Below are positions 1 through 11,379 of a stretch of 64,000 nt of DNA, one piece after another. Origin of the DNA: Laburnicola sp. R22_1 (taxonomy: Eukaryota; Ascomycota; Dothideomycetes; Pleosporales; Didymosphaeriaceae); NCBI GenBank assembly GCA_014281115.1, contig JACONQ010000017.1, positions 2,170,001-2,234,000 on the forward strand, in the 5' to 3' direction. How positions within the stretch are numbered: the stretch's first letter is position 1; each line of letters starts with the position of its first letter. The position numbers were made by a program, and so were the translations under genes. The notes beneath the pieces are model-generated. The model was not told the DNA's origin. It did not search any database and worked only from the letters and a program-made list of their open reading frames with translations.

Positions 1-3000
1 AAGGACGCGATAAAGTTGCTAGTAGTGCCCACTATTATAGAAACCTTCTAGTTAAAAGGTATAAATAGGGTTGGGGAGTTTAGCGTTAGTAAAAGCATTA
101 ACAGCGTTATATTAACGTATATCTATATTAAAGTAGGCGGCAATTGCCATAAGAGCGCGGAATATTCGTATAGTAAGAGTAGCAGTATAAGTATTACCCA
201 CAACAGTCTATAAGTCTTCTCTTATAACAATTCTTACTTTAAACTTAGCTAGATAGCCTTAATTAAATTTGTATATAAAGACCTATATAAGTGGCAAGAC
301 TTTAGTGTTTAGAGAGAGCTCTAAGAGCGGAATCTTAGTGTATGTCTCCTTTCTGGCAATAGTATTTAGCTCCTTCTTCGCAGCTACCATAAAGCCTTCT
401 CTAAACTACGTAGGGAGTTTTAGGACATTATTCTAAAATTAAGGCAGAGACAGAAGCTAGTCTCTATAGACTTACTATAATAGTGCAATTAATTAGGGCA
501 CTTTGTTTAGTAGTAAGGCCGACGCAAACGTGTTCTAATAAGTCTAAATAGTATTGACAGTAGAATTTTGTGTGCTTTTAGGCAATATATTAGTAGTTTA
601 GAGATGGGTATTAGTCCTATATTGCTTTCTTTGTGTAGGAGGTCCTATTAATATAGGTATAGGGGACGCAGAGAACTAAGAGAGCGTTGGTGGTGTAGCT
701 AGTACTAATATTGGCGGCGCGGAGGTCTAATTAACTATAGAAACTAGTAAAGGGTATGCATCTCTGCCACGGTGTATATTATAAGCTTGGCCTAATTTCT
801 TGCCTGCGAGTAGGGTTTTAGTAGAAAGGATAGACAGCTTAGCGTCTTTATGTACTTTCTTATTAAAATCTTTCTACTTACTTTCTAATTCTTTAACCTT
901 AATATTATTAATGACTTAATCTAACTAAATGCCAAGTAGGCTCTCTTTATTCGTGGACCCAAAGAATAGTTCTTTATTAAAGGTAATATCCCTTATTTAA
1001 ATAATCTTGCCTCTGTGTCCGCGGAATACAGCTTTTAGTACCTATATATAGTAGATATTACGTAAGTCTACGCCTACTAAGTAACTAATAAGCGCCCTTA
1101 GAAAAAGCTTATCTATTTGGGAAATCTTCTTATAAAGGTAGTATGCTCTATATTTATAGATGCGTAAATAAGCAATAGAGAGCGATTTGCCATGTATAGC
1201 CTTAAACAGTGTAGTCTAGTTTAATAATTTAATAGGAGTCTAATTAAGTAGATATGCCGCATAGACGTACATCTCTTTGCATAGGTAAAGTGAAAGGTTA
1301 GACGTAGTCCTAAGTAATTAAGACATAGTAATTAGTATCTTTCCTAACTATTCTGTATGGCCTAATTATTCTGTAGCGTTAGGGGACCAGAGCTATATAG
1401 TAATGCCTTGTTATTTATAGTGCTTAACTACACTAAGATTATTCTAAAATCTATAAGCTCTCTTTCTATCCATTAGTATAAACACTAGACTAGCGTTATA
1501 GCGGCGTTTAATATGTCTATCCATAAGTTTACAGACTCCATTTAGGACATCTATAGATTAATTAGGTATGCTATATACCATATGCGTCTTAGAGATAAGA
1601 TAGTAACTATGGACAATGTACTAGTTGCCTATAAGAGATTTGGCATTAAGTGCGATAATATTAATAGTAATAGCTTTAAATGCACGCGTAGGTTAGTGCT
1701 CTCTATTAGATCTCTATAAGATAATCTATAAAGCCTTGTTAACTCTACATTATTCGCATTCTTATATACTAGGAGGAGGAGATGTGAGTGGAGCTATGCT
1801 AGCAATATTATGACTTAGTTTCTCTATTAACTTAGCTCTAGTATAGCCTATTAAGACGTGTACGTAAAGACTGGATAACGTGCGATTAGGTAGTAGTGCT
1901 ATAGAGGGTTTCTTATTGCTCCTTTTGTTAGTAAGCACTAGGAAAGGTCTGTTAGTGTTGTCCTTTAGTGGTGCCAGGGGAGACTATTAGTCTACTAGAA
2001 CGTAGTGGCCGCCTATAGGCTTAACTATTACCTAAATAGGATTCTTAGTACTATTCTTTGTGTACAGACATTTACGCCCTAAGTTAAAGTAGATATCTTT
2101 TCCTCTAAGCCTTAAGAGTAATACTAGTAAGGTGATAAAACCTAGATATAAGATAATATTTCTTAGTATAGTCCTTATAGGTCTATCTTATATCTGGATT
2201 TCGATGTCGCATTTACCCCATGCGGCGATTTCTACTCAGTCTTCTTTATAACTAATTCTTTTACCTAGTATTATAGGACAAATCTATATAAACTTGTTGG
2301 GCTCATTATAGACGTTTATATTCGAACCATAATTAAGGATCTAAGAGTAATAGAGTACTAAGGTTAGATGTTACTTATTACTTATTATAAGGTATTTTGT
2401 TATATATGCCTATTTATATTCTTTATTAGAGGCTTAGTTACTAGCATCTATATAACCTATAGGTGTAACGCGATTTCGCTTTGCCTTTTCTCTTATTTGT
2501 ATTTTATTAAGCAGCTTAGCTTATCTAGTAACCTTACTATATTTTTAAATGGCTTTAACGCAAGCTGGGTTAATTTTAAATCTAGTTTCTTACAGCCAGG
2601 TGTAGATGTATAGACAAGCTATCTATTATGGGTTACCTAGGTGGACATCGCCTTTGCTATAAGGATAAGGCTTTCTTTATAAACTACTAGCGATTTTAGT
2701 ATTAGTGCGCTTTCTATTGTTCTAAAGTCCTCCCACGTTATTTAAGTCCTCCGGTATAGATAGTGTCACGTTATTATCTATATAGTAAGGAGACTATACT
2801 CTATTAAGCGCGGTATAGATAGTGTCTTATATATTGCCCTTATTTAAGCTATGTAGGTATGGTGTTATTTAGTAGTGTTAAATAAGCGCCGCGATAGATA
2901 CCTTATTGGGTATACTTAGTGGTAGTGCAAAAACTATAATAAGTTGTTCTGGTGTAATAATAACGTCTGCACGATTAATAATAGCTAGTATAGTATAGAC

Positions 3001-3640
3001 TATTAAAGCTAGTAGATTAAGTTCTACGTTATTATATGCTAAATAGGCCTTATTAACTTTCTTACTTATTGTTACTACAAACTCTAAATTAATAGCGTAA
3101 AAGACCTTAAGAAGATTAAGCTAGGGAGCGAAACCCTAGACAGCTAGAAACTTTAGTTTAATGGCCTTGTTAAGATAAATTTAGAAGTTGTTTATTTAGT
3201 TCTTAATTAACTAGCGACTAGGCGTGTACTTCTTCGCCTTATTATATTAATTGTCTGCTTCTTCTTATTTTATAACTATTAGTTTTAAGTAGTTCTTATA
3301 AAGGAACCTAATTTATTCTGTAATAGTATAGTTATCAGGCATAGAAATTAGTATATTGTCTCTTACTATACTTATAATGTGGCTTTTAAGCTTACTTAGT
3401 AATTTCTCGCGTTTTTGTTTACACTTGTATTTCTCTTTCTACACTATAATATTAAGGTTTTTATTAGGGTTAGATTTAACGTCTTCTAGCATCGCAAGGT
3501 TTGTAGTCTCTAGGTTAACATATTTTAGAACGCGTAGTATGCGCGCGATATATTTAAAAACTATATACTATAGTTTAAAGTTATCTATCTCTTTTAGTAT
3601 AACTTTCCTATTCTTTGGCATTGCTATTGTAACGCATTTG
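1..3640 (-). mobile_element. Ty1/Copia retrotransposon, RIP-degraded, truncated by window edge
   Basis: This is a minus-strand Copia polyprotein in decay; no reading frame survives. Read on the minus strand and ignoring stops, a gag-like start lies near 3630. A protease-like motif ILNYGSN lies at about 2340-2290; the family normally has D-[ST]-G, so Asp has become Asn. The C-terminal part of a Copia integrase, with the usual motif 'Y.LN.TP', lies at about 1390-1140. The reverse transcriptase should lie at lower coordinates and run off the left edge. The stops are TAA/TAG at positions where the family has Gln or Trp, as RIP produces. No LTR could be delimited. The short open frames at 2368-2613 and 3356-3646 on the plus strand are chance openings. 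Confidence 0.72.
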
Positions 3641-3872
3641 CGATGACTTTTCGCGTGTTTGGCCACTAGTGTAGGCTTTTTATTATAATTTAGAGTCTTA
3701 TAGTGTTTTTATAGTAATTTATAGTGACTATAATAGTGATTTTACGATGACTTTTCTTATTGTTATTATAAAAACTCTGCTCTAGTCTATGCAAGCGATA
3801 ATGTGGCAGTAGGACTAATTAGTAAGGAGTTTTAGAGGGTGCACAATAAGCATTGTACTAGGCTTATAACTA
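3641..3872. other. AT-rich spacer between Copia remnant and Fot1 element
   Basis: This is AT-rich sequence with no coding signal. It contains the short motif 'atttatagtgactataatag', which resembles the internal sequence of the MITE described at 38030 and 55483. The similarity is too short to call a copy. Confidence 0.4.
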
Positions 3873-4197
3873 TACCGTAGCTTGGCAGTTAGTGCACAGC
3901 GTTAGTTAATGTACACTCCTAACACGATCGCTTGGCCAGCAACATGAGGCTACTAAGCCACCCACAATTAATATTATCACGAGATTTTCTAGAGTTAAGG
4001 TCTCCTAGGCCTGTAGATAATTGCTAGCTACTCAGATTATAGATATCTACTTAGTGTTCTAATAATTTGGCCACTGCGCGATGAGGGCGTTAGTAGAGCA
4101 AATGCAGCTTTATTAACGCGTATAGGTGCCGACGCAGGCTTTTTATTCTTAGTAGGTAGAACAGTAGACTCTGAAGCCTTTTTATTACCCTTTTTGG

Positions 4198-5708
4198 CTA
4201 ATTTAATGCGATTTTAAAGTTGTTGATTGGCCCTACAAGCCTGGTAATTAAGGCGTCGCTTAGCAGCCTTATTGGCCCTCTGCTTTGCGCGCGCATCTCT
4301 AGCAGCTGCTCGAGCAATACGCTTCTCCTAGAGTAGTCTTGCTTTAAGCTGCTAGCTAGCTTAACGGGCCTCTGCTTGCTCACTTTTTTAAAGCTATAGT
4401 TGCTGCGCTTTAGCATCTTTTTTGTGTTAACAATTACGTGCCTGCTGTACGCTATGAGGTGACTAGAAAATAGCTCCACTATAATACTTATCTGGCCGAT
4501 TAAGAGGTAGAGGCCTGCCTCGCTTTAAGCGTTTCTTCTGCCTTGCTAGAGCCTCCCGCAGGCCTTTGTTTTTATACTCTAGGAGTTGCTTTTGTACAGA
4601 GATTAAGTGTATAGTTCGACTCAGCTTCTTGGCCTTATTACTACCCCCTACATTAATAACAGCCTTTAGAAGCCTATCAATCTTTCTCCAATCTAAAGTA
4701 CTAAGTACTAAGGTTGAGCTCTCTCGTAATTGTTAATCAGGAGGCACAGCCTAATCAAATCGCTTAAGGATAGTTGTTAGATCTAGCGGGGAGATGCCTG
4801 TAGCTTTAAAGGCCTAGAGTATTAATGGCTGCCTTATAGTGTTGACTCAGGCCTTCCAGAATAGGCTAAAGAAGTCTGTCTTAGCAATAGAGGCTAGCCT
4901 CTAGCTATTCTGTAGGAAGGCTGACAGCTCATTTAAATACGCAGTTAATAGAGGCTTAAACACGCAGACATCTAGAGGCTGTAATATATGGATTAAATGG
5001 GATGGATAGATGGCCAACAGGATCCTATTACGATTATAATAGTTAATAAAATCCATAGTGGTATAAGATCCATAGCTATTAAGGATTAATAGTTAATATA
5101 ATCATCTAGCTTTTAACTTTATAAGGCGATTAAACACCTGTTAAAGCCATGCTAGGCCTATCTAATTGTTTGTCTAGCCAGATTCTAATACCGTGATAAA
5201 GGCCTAATGGTGTTAAGGATTAAGGTCCTCTATCTAACTTAATTGTATATCTGTAGAGGTGGCCTAATAGATTAGAGCTAGATCTAGGACAGATCTGTTG
5301 GCGCATATACAGGCTATAAGCGATATCTACTTATGGCTGCCATCCTAGATAGCTTATCTTACAGCCTTGCTCTTATATAGAGGCCTATTAAAGATCCTCT
5401 TTAAGTGGGAGGTAATGCTAAGTAGAAAGCCTTTCTTGTCTATATTGTAGATATCTTAAGCCTCAATCTAATATTACTTAATCTTTTGCTGTAGGAGGTC
5501 AAAGTAGAGCTTATATTTAGCCAAGGAATTAGCTTTGTGGCGATTACTATCAATGCCGGCTGTCTATTGTGATATTAAGGATTTAGCATTGCGCCTAACA
5601 AAGCGATCAACCTATAATAAGCTAACCTCCTTTTTGGCTATAGTAGAGGCAAAGCTTTGTATTATAAGCCATGTAGGAGAAAGGCCACGTTTAGTAAGGC
5701 GTTTAATA
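4198..5708 (-). pseudogene. Fot1-type transposase, C-terminal three quarters (RIP-degraded)
   Basis: Read on the minus strand from 5708 down, the frame gives the CENP-B-like region (TKRGLSPTWLIIQSFAS), a DDE region containing an 'NMDEKG'-like block, and a basic, coiled C-terminus. The last part, 4479-4198, is still open (93 codons, including SLKQDYSRRSVLLEQLLEM). Stops throughout are TAG/TAA. The N-terminal exonic piece lies on the other side of the nested element at 7728-7531. The family role is DNA cut-and-paste transposition in the nucleus. This copy cannot be functional. Confidence 0.75.
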
Positions 5709-5710
5709 TA

Positions 5711-7500
5711 AGCTAGCGCATATAGTCGCCGCCCACATAGGGTTGCCGCCCACCCCGCCAAAACGCGACACCTGCACAAAACACGCGATATCTCTCCACA
5801 ACGCTCATCAATATGGACCCCCGCGAAGAAGCTATACAATCAGCTATTAGCGATTTCAACGCTGGCCTTTATCCAAGCCTACGCGCTGTAGCGAAGGCAT
5901 ATAACATCCCTCGATCTACCCTCCAAGGCCGACTAGGTGGCGCGACAAACAGCGCGATTTGCCATCAACACCAGCAGAGATTAACTCCTGCGCAGGAGGA
6001 CTTCCTAGTAGACTGGATCCTCAAAGAAGACGCACGCGCCTGCCCTCCCTCGCACGCTCGCGCTCGAGAAATGGCGAATCGAATTCTGCGTATGAATGGC
6101 GACAACCAGCCTGTTGGCAAGCTCTGGCTCTCACACTTCCTTAGGCGCCAGCTACGCGTTGCCTCTATAGTCGGCAGAAAGCTAGAGGCTTAGAGAGCTG
6201 ATGCAGCAACACCAGAGCAGCTACACGCGTTCCTAGAGCTCTATAAGCAGACTTAACAGCGGCTTAATATACAGGCGGAGAATACCTACAATATGGATAA
6301 GACTGGCGTGGCTCTAGGAGTATGTACAAACACTAGAGTACTCTCTAGTAGTCAGAAGAAGAAGGCTTATATTCGGTCTCTAGAGAATCGCAAGTAGGTC
6401 TCTATAATCAAGTGCGTATTAGCGACAGGGCAGAAACTACGCTGCGCAGTCATCTTCAAAGGCCAGAGCCTACAGACTACCTAGTTCCCAGCCAAATCCG
6501 TGCCTAGCTAGCTCTATACAACCTCTAAGAACGGATAGACATCAAAAGCGATAGGTGTTGAGTGGCTACAGCGTATATTCATACCTGAGACGGCTGTAAG
6601 TAATAGCCAGTACCGCCTTCTTATCCTCAACGGTCACGGCAGCCATATTGATATAGACTTCCTATGGCTCTGCAGGCTGCATCGTATACAGCTCCTATAT
6701 CTACCTGCGCACACCTCACACGTCCTACAGCCTCTAGATCTCGCTCCTTTCTCTGTAATCAAGTCCAGCTACAGGCGTCAGATCCAGGAGCTCGCATCAC
6801 TCAACGACGCTGCGCCTGTCAAGAAGGAGCGCTTTATCACCTGCTATCACTAAGCTAGGGAGGAAGGCTTCACAGAGCGTGTGATTCGAGCTGGCTAGCA
6901 GGCATCTAGTATCTGCCCATTCAACATCAATCACGTGCTCAGCTCGTCGCAGGTCTCTCAGAGGCCTACTACGCCTACTCGTCAGCAGCAGCCTCAGCAG
7001 CAGCTCCAGAGCTTCCTCTCTACTCCTCAGGGCCCTCGCGATTTCTATATAGCGCAGCACAGCGTCCAGAGCGTCGAGAATCTAGGTCGTACGACCCGGC
7101 TACTCCTACAGAAAGCAGGTAAGGCTCTAGCAGCTGCAAATGCTAGAGCTGCAGGCCTAGAAGCAGAGAGAAGACGACTTAAGCAGCAGCTAGAGATATC
7201 TACCTCTCAGCGTCAGCGTAAGCGCGTTCGAGTAGACCCGAATCAACGCTTTGCAGAAGTAGAGAGTATTAGGGAGGCTATGTGCGCAGCTGAGGCTTTA
7301 GCAGCTAAACCACGTATATTTACTGTATCAAGCACTTTAGAAACAGCTGCTATAGCTACAGCCGCTACAGCGCTTAAATCTATGTGTAGTCAATGGCAAT
7401 TGTAATCAGCGTTGCTAAGATATCGCGGGTTTTGTGCAGGTGTCGCGTTTTGGCGGGGTGGGCGGCAACCCTATGTGGGCGGCGACTATATGCGCTAGCT
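5711..7500 (+). mobile_element. Pogo-type DNA transposon nested in the Fot1 transposase gene
   Basis: The terminal inverted repeats are about 83 bp (5711-5793 and 7418-7500). The first 70 positions have a single mismatch, and the outermost bases are AGCTAGCGCATATAGTCGCC. The target duplication is TA at 5709-5710 and 7501-7502. The element sits inside the minus-strand transposase of the outer Fot1 element and splits its helix-turn-helix region. It is GC-richer and far less mutated than its host, so it arrived later or escaped most of the RIP. It encodes one transposase in the same orientation as the listed strand (see 5813-7405). Confidence 0.93.
5813..7405 (+). pseudogene. Pogo/Fot1-type DDE transposase, inactivated by in-frame stops
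   Basis: A single 530-codon frame runs from the ATG at 5813 to the TAA at 7403-7405 and is interrupted by about eight TAG/TAA codons (the first at 6191). It would have been a cut-and-paste transposase of the pogo family. It has a psq-type helix-turn-helix (residues ~1-60: '..LRAVAKAYNIPRSTLQGRLGG'), a CENP-B-type DNA-binding helix region (~65-125), and a DDE domain with YNMDKTG (first Asp kept), LLILNGHGSH (second Asp now Asn) and LQPLDLAPF. A Gln/Arg-rich coiled-coil tail with AEAERRR-like heptads follows. The stops fall where relatives have Gln or Trp. The open C-terminal segment is 6935-7405. No frameshift is evident, so decay is by point mutation only. Confidence 0.85.
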
Positions 7501-7530
7501 TAGCGTAGAAGCTTCTGTTCTTATTTTTCG

Positions 7531-7728
7531 CTAAGATTTTAACGCGCAGAGTTGGTAGTTGCACGCGCCTGTATGAGGCGTTAATGCCTTCGCATCAACG
7601 TAGTCCGCACAACACCATAGTCCTTCGCAATTTAATTGTATTAAAAAATATTCTCCTGGTTCTCGCGATTTAATTGCTGCAATTGCGGCCTCGATTAGAT
7701 CTATATTAGTAGATATGCGGCGTGTCAA
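7531..7728 (-). pseudogene. Fot1-type transposase, N-terminal fragment
   Basis: This is the N-terminal piece of the outer Fot1 transposase, separated from the rest by the element at 5711-7500. It begins MTRRIS and contains IEAAIAAIKSREPGEYF, matching the start of the better preserved transposase at 23645 (IDEAIAEYKSREPGDN). Downstream of about 7640 the matching amino acids continue in a different frame (ASYRRVQLPT...), so there is one small indel as well as base substitutions. Confidence 0.75.
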
Positions 7729-8329
7729 AGTTAGGCTATCGCATTAGTGGGATGTGTATTAACTAACGCTGTGCACTAACTGCCAAGCTACGGTAAGATA
7801 GTGGCGATTACAGTAATTTATAGTGATATAGGTTGACTATTAGAATAGAGGTGTCTTATTACTATGGAGGACCGAGGGCCTAAAGGTGTACGGGTGAGGC
7901 TAGGCATAAGGTTATTTCGGCTGAAGTTATGTGACTAAGGACCGACTATACAGCCATGCGGAAGTCTTATAGAAGATAGTAGTAAAAGGTATCCTAATAT
8001 ATTAAATATATTATTATACCTATATTAGATATTACTAATTCTAAAAGGCTATAAAGGTAAATTATTTTATAAATTTAAGCCTTAGTAAGATTAACGCTAT
8101 TTTAATCTATTTAGGCAAGTATATAATAAGCTTTTTTTAAGAATTAGTCTATAATAACTAAAATAGTACTATATATAATACTAGTAAACTTACTTAGTAG
8201 TAAGTTAGTAATAAAGTCTATAGTTATATATTACTAGAGGCTATTAAGAATAGATAAGAGTTATAAAAAACTATATAGCTTATAGCGCTTTAATTTAAAG
8301 CGTTAATAATACTTATGTATATGTGATAT

Positions 8330-8430
8330 TATATTAACTACCTAGGGGTAGCACGACAAAGACTTTTATCTTAAATAACATAACAAAAAAGCAGAGCCCC
8401 TGCTTAGTAATTAAAAAGAGCGTAAAAAGG
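8330..8430 (+). repeat. Repeat R1, copy a
   Basis: This is a sequence of about 100 bp running from 'aactacctaggggtagcacg' through 'gcagagcccctgcttagtaa'. Copy b lies at 8525-8635 in the same orientation and copy c at 14341-14455 in the opposite one. It contains a short palindrome, AGCAG-AGCCC-CTGCT. It is better conserved than its surroundings and may be an LTR or TIR end of an unidentified element. Confidence 0.7.
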
Positions 8431-8524
8431 TAGATAATACTTATAGTTAAATATATATTAGGTAATATTAGTTAATATTTCTTACTATATATACTTATAC
8501 TTAACGCGCTTAAGAGTTTATATA

Positions 8525-8635
8525 GTATTAAATTAACTACCTAGGGATAGCATAATAAAGGCTTTCATCTTAAATAATATAATAAAAAAGCAGAGCCCCT
8601 GCTTAGTAATTAAAAAAGACGTAAGAAGGTAATGA
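8525..8635 (+). repeat. Repeat R1, copy b
   Basis: This is the second direct copy of the repeat at 8330, about 200 bp downstream, with C-to-T type differences. It abuts the truncated Gypsy reverse transcriptase. Confidence 0.7.
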
Positions 8636-10339
8636 CAAAAAAAAAGGATACTTAGTATAAAATATAGTTTTTACTTATTATCTACTACTATATAAATATA
8701 ATAATACGCTTTCTATAAGATAAACTTTAAAAATTCTAGCCTAAGCTAAATAGCTTACGGACTTAGTAATTAGTAAAAGGGCACTATAATTATTAATTAT
8801 AATTTTATTTAGCCTCTAATAGTTAATATAAAGCTATAAGCTACTAATCTTCTTTTTTATAAAAAAATAAGTACCCTAGTAGGTAACTTAAAGTAGTAAA
8901 TTTACTTTTACTTTAAATAAGTATTTATATACTTTTAGAGTGTTGAGCTTAATTATAAAGAGGTTATATAAAAGAGAATATAAAGGTCAAATGCTAGGCT
9001 TAAAATTTATATATAAGTTAGTTAGACTATACTTTAGCACTATTTTATAATCTTTATTTAAGGTAATATTAATAAACTTAGAATACTTATCTAAGATAAG
9101 TAACTTTTTATATCTATTAGTACTATCTAGGTCTATATAATCTGTACTACTAATTAAATAAGTAAAAACTACTATTATTAGTTTATATATAGTATAAGTA
9201 AACTTATTTATATTCTTAATATATTTTATTTTAGAGCTTATACTATAACTATTAAAATTACCTTAAAAAGGCACCCTATATATTATAATATTTAGCTTTA
9301 CATTCTTCTAGTTAAGTTCTAAAAGACCTAGAAAGATCTTATATTTATAGAGATTAGTAATACTAATAATAATATTCTAAATATATTTCTAACTATAAAA
9401 GTTAGATAGCTTTAGTTCTAAAATAGTAGTACTATAAACCTTTACTAAGGAGCTATTTATAGTCTTTACTAGTAATTTTATTAGTAAAGCTACTTTAATA
9501 TTTACTTTTTTACTAATTTACTATTAAGAAGATTTAAAGTAAGACTAGAGTTAACTAGAGCTTTAATATTATTTTATTTACTAGTCTTTACCTTTAAAGT
9601 TACTATACTCTTAGATAGCTTATAAACTTAATTAAATAGATATTTAATATTTATAACTTTTAAAGTTTTTAATATAGCTAATAATTAATTTAAGATAAGT
9701 AGTAAGGTTAGCTAAGATCTCTTTTACTTCTTAGCTTTTTCTAACTTCTTTAGATTCTCCTTTATATTCTAAGATTCCTTAAATTTAAAAGCTAATAACT
9801 TATTTAAATTAAAATAATTTAGGTACAAGTGCCTTTTTTATTATAATAGTAGCGAGCAATTATTATTAAATATCTTTTAGCGCTATCTTACACCTTAGTA
9901 TAATACTTTAGCGCCCTTTACTTTTAGTTAAAGGTTTTAGCCTTTTTTAAAAAAATTATTCCTTTTAACGTTAAATTATTTTTATTTAGGCTATTTTAAT
10001 TTTAATATAGTTTATATATTATTTTTATTAATTTAGTATATTAGTTGCTATAATAGATATTTATTACCTACTCTTTAATAAGAGCTACTATATGCTAGTA
10101 TTTAATAGGTAATAAATACAACTTTAAGATTATCTTACTATTAAAACGATTTATAAATTTTATAATATAATTATCTTTCAAAGTTATTTTAGGTTTATTT
10201 TAATAGTTATAGATATAGTCTAATAATATTATTAAAGACTAGTTTATTTTCTATCTATACTTTTTAAGTAATTTATAGGCCTATTAGTAGTATTCTATTA
10301 GTATACTAAAAGTATTAAATATCTTTTCTTATAATTTAG

Positions 10340-10605
10340 CCTATTATAAAGAATACTTCGCGCACGTTTTATACATAGTATAATGCTATAAGAGAAAGCT
10401 ATAGGTGTGCTAAAAAACGCTATGAATATAATTTAGCTTAAGCTTCTTACTAAGTTAAATCGTAACTATAATAAAACTATACTTTTATAATTCAAGTAAT
10501 ATATATTACCTCTAAAGTATATAAAAGAAGACTTCGCGCACTCTTAGTACATAGTATAACGCTATTATAGAAAGCTATAGAGGTGCTAAAAAAACGCTTT
10601 AAAAT
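10340..10605. repeat. Pair of ~65-bp direct repeats in AT-rich sequence
   Basis: Two copies, at about 10361-10425 and 10536-10602, share 'cttcgcgcac', 'acatagtataa' and 'gaaagctata'. The period is about 175 bp. Their function is unknown, and the flanking sequence 10200-11000 is AT-rich with no coding signal. Confidence 0.5.
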
Positions 10606-10988
10606 AAAATAAAGTAGTAAAATACGTTTAGTTATTTAGGGACTATTTATATGTATATATAAATTAGCTAGCTCTTTATAAAGTTAATTATAAGCTATAC
10701 TATAGTTTATAAGTACTAAAGTTAATAATAATATAATACGTAGTTGCCTATATAGTATAAAATTAGTAACTAGATATATTAAGTGTTTATTTATCTACTA
10801 TATAATATATTTAATTATTATATAAGACGTTAAGGTTATAATCTAGTATAGCTATCCCTTAACCTATTAACACGCTTTCTACTAGGTAGACGATTAGACA
10901 CCTATATATATATAATAAGTAAGATAACTTTAAGGTTAAATAGAATAATACTAATAATAAGTAGTACTACGCTAATAATAAGTAGTAG

Positions 10989-10989
<1 letters not shown>

Positions 10990-11021
<32 letters not shown>

Positions 11022-11022
11022 T
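10990..11022. repeat. (TAA)n microsatellite
   Basis: About eleven TAA/AAT units lie immediately before the GC-rich island at 11025. Confidence 0.9.
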
Positions 11023-11024
11023 AT

Positions 11025-11287
11025 TGTCCGTACACCGTACGGGCAAGGGCACCTAAGGGTGTTGAGGTTTCAATATTGCCGCACGATGGCATCACGTGGG
11101 GATCACGTGATGCCCGTGCGCCGCGGTCCGTGCGCCGCAGGATCTTCTCCTTTCCATCCGTACCCTCTCTAGAGACAAGCAATTAATACTAAGTCGTTCT
11201 GTTATATTATTTTCTTTTCCTCGTATAATTGCCCCGTATACCCTCTACGCTTGCTAGTATAGAGGATTAGAATTCGATGTCTATACA
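11025..11287 (+). repeat. GC-normal island in AT-rich tract, candidate solo LTR
   Basis: About 263 bp of balanced composition stand alone in strongly AT-rich DNA. The island begins TGTCCGTACACCGTACGG and can be ended at ...TCTATACA, so it has TG...CA borders. It contains a 10-bp perfect inverted repeat, GCATCACGTG/CACGTGATGC, around 11089-11113, and 'gtgcgccgc' twice. The size and ends fit a solo LTR that escaped RIP. No target-site duplication was found and no partner LTR is in the window, so the call is tentative. Confidence 0.4.
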
Positions 11288-11308
11288 GCTAGCTATAGAG
11301 TATCTATT

Positions 11309-11316
11309 TAATAATA

Positions 11317-11361
<45 letters not shown>

Positions 11362-11377
11362 TATATATATATATATA
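11309..11377. repeat. (TAA)n/(TA)n microsatellite
   Basis: About 15 trinucleotide AAT/TAA units (one variant TAG) are followed by about ten TA units, on the right-hand side of the 11025 island. The island is therefore bracketed by two similar simple repeats. Confidence 0.9.
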
Positions 11378-11379
11378 GG

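Larger units (their letters stand above)
3875..7793 (-). mobile_element. Fot1/pogo-type DNA transposon (outer element of a nest), RIP-degraded
   Basis: The ends are inverted repeats of about 35 bp beginning CCGTAGCTTGGCAGTTAGTG: 3875-3910 on the left, and the reverse complement ending at 7793 on the right. They are flanked by TA at 3873-3874 and 7794-7795, the target duplication of Tc1/mariner/pogo elements. The transposase reads on the minus strand. Its N-terminus is at 7728-7531 (..IEAAIAAIKSREPGEY.., a psq-type helix-turn-helix start). It resumes at about 5708 after a nested element, and its C-terminus is at 4479-4198. The middle has many TAA/TAG stops and at least one frameshift near 7640. 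Without the insert the element is about 2.13 kb, the same size as the related element at 23546-25663, and the two transposases align throughout (for example KSREPG near the start and a shared LSPQQE/TKRGL..T..II..FAS region). It is dead. Confidence 0.88.
7860..10200 (-). mobile_element. Ty3/Gypsy retrotransposon remnant
   Basis: Read on the minus strand, 8875-8700 gives the start of a Gypsy reverse transcriptase. It has a KKK...L.LYINY.RLN pattern where the family has KKKDGSLR-LCVDYRGLN, followed by a block like 'Y.L.LI'. Upstream pol/gag would lie toward 10200, where only TAA/TAG-ridden frames remain. At 8060-7940 the minus strand has a weak resemblance to a chromodomain tail. The reverse transcriptase is cut short at about 8640, where repeats of another kind begin. 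No LTR pair was found. The Gypsy assignment rests on the reverse-transcriptase block only. Confidence 0.5.

Noticed and set aside
2368..3646. Two short plus-strand frames in the left AT-rich region
   Set aside because: They are hydrophobic, AT-driven frames antisense to the Copia gag and protease region.
7531..7728. Independent small gene
   Set aside because: Its N-terminus matches the Fot1 transposase start at 23645, and it lies inside the outer element's inverted repeats.
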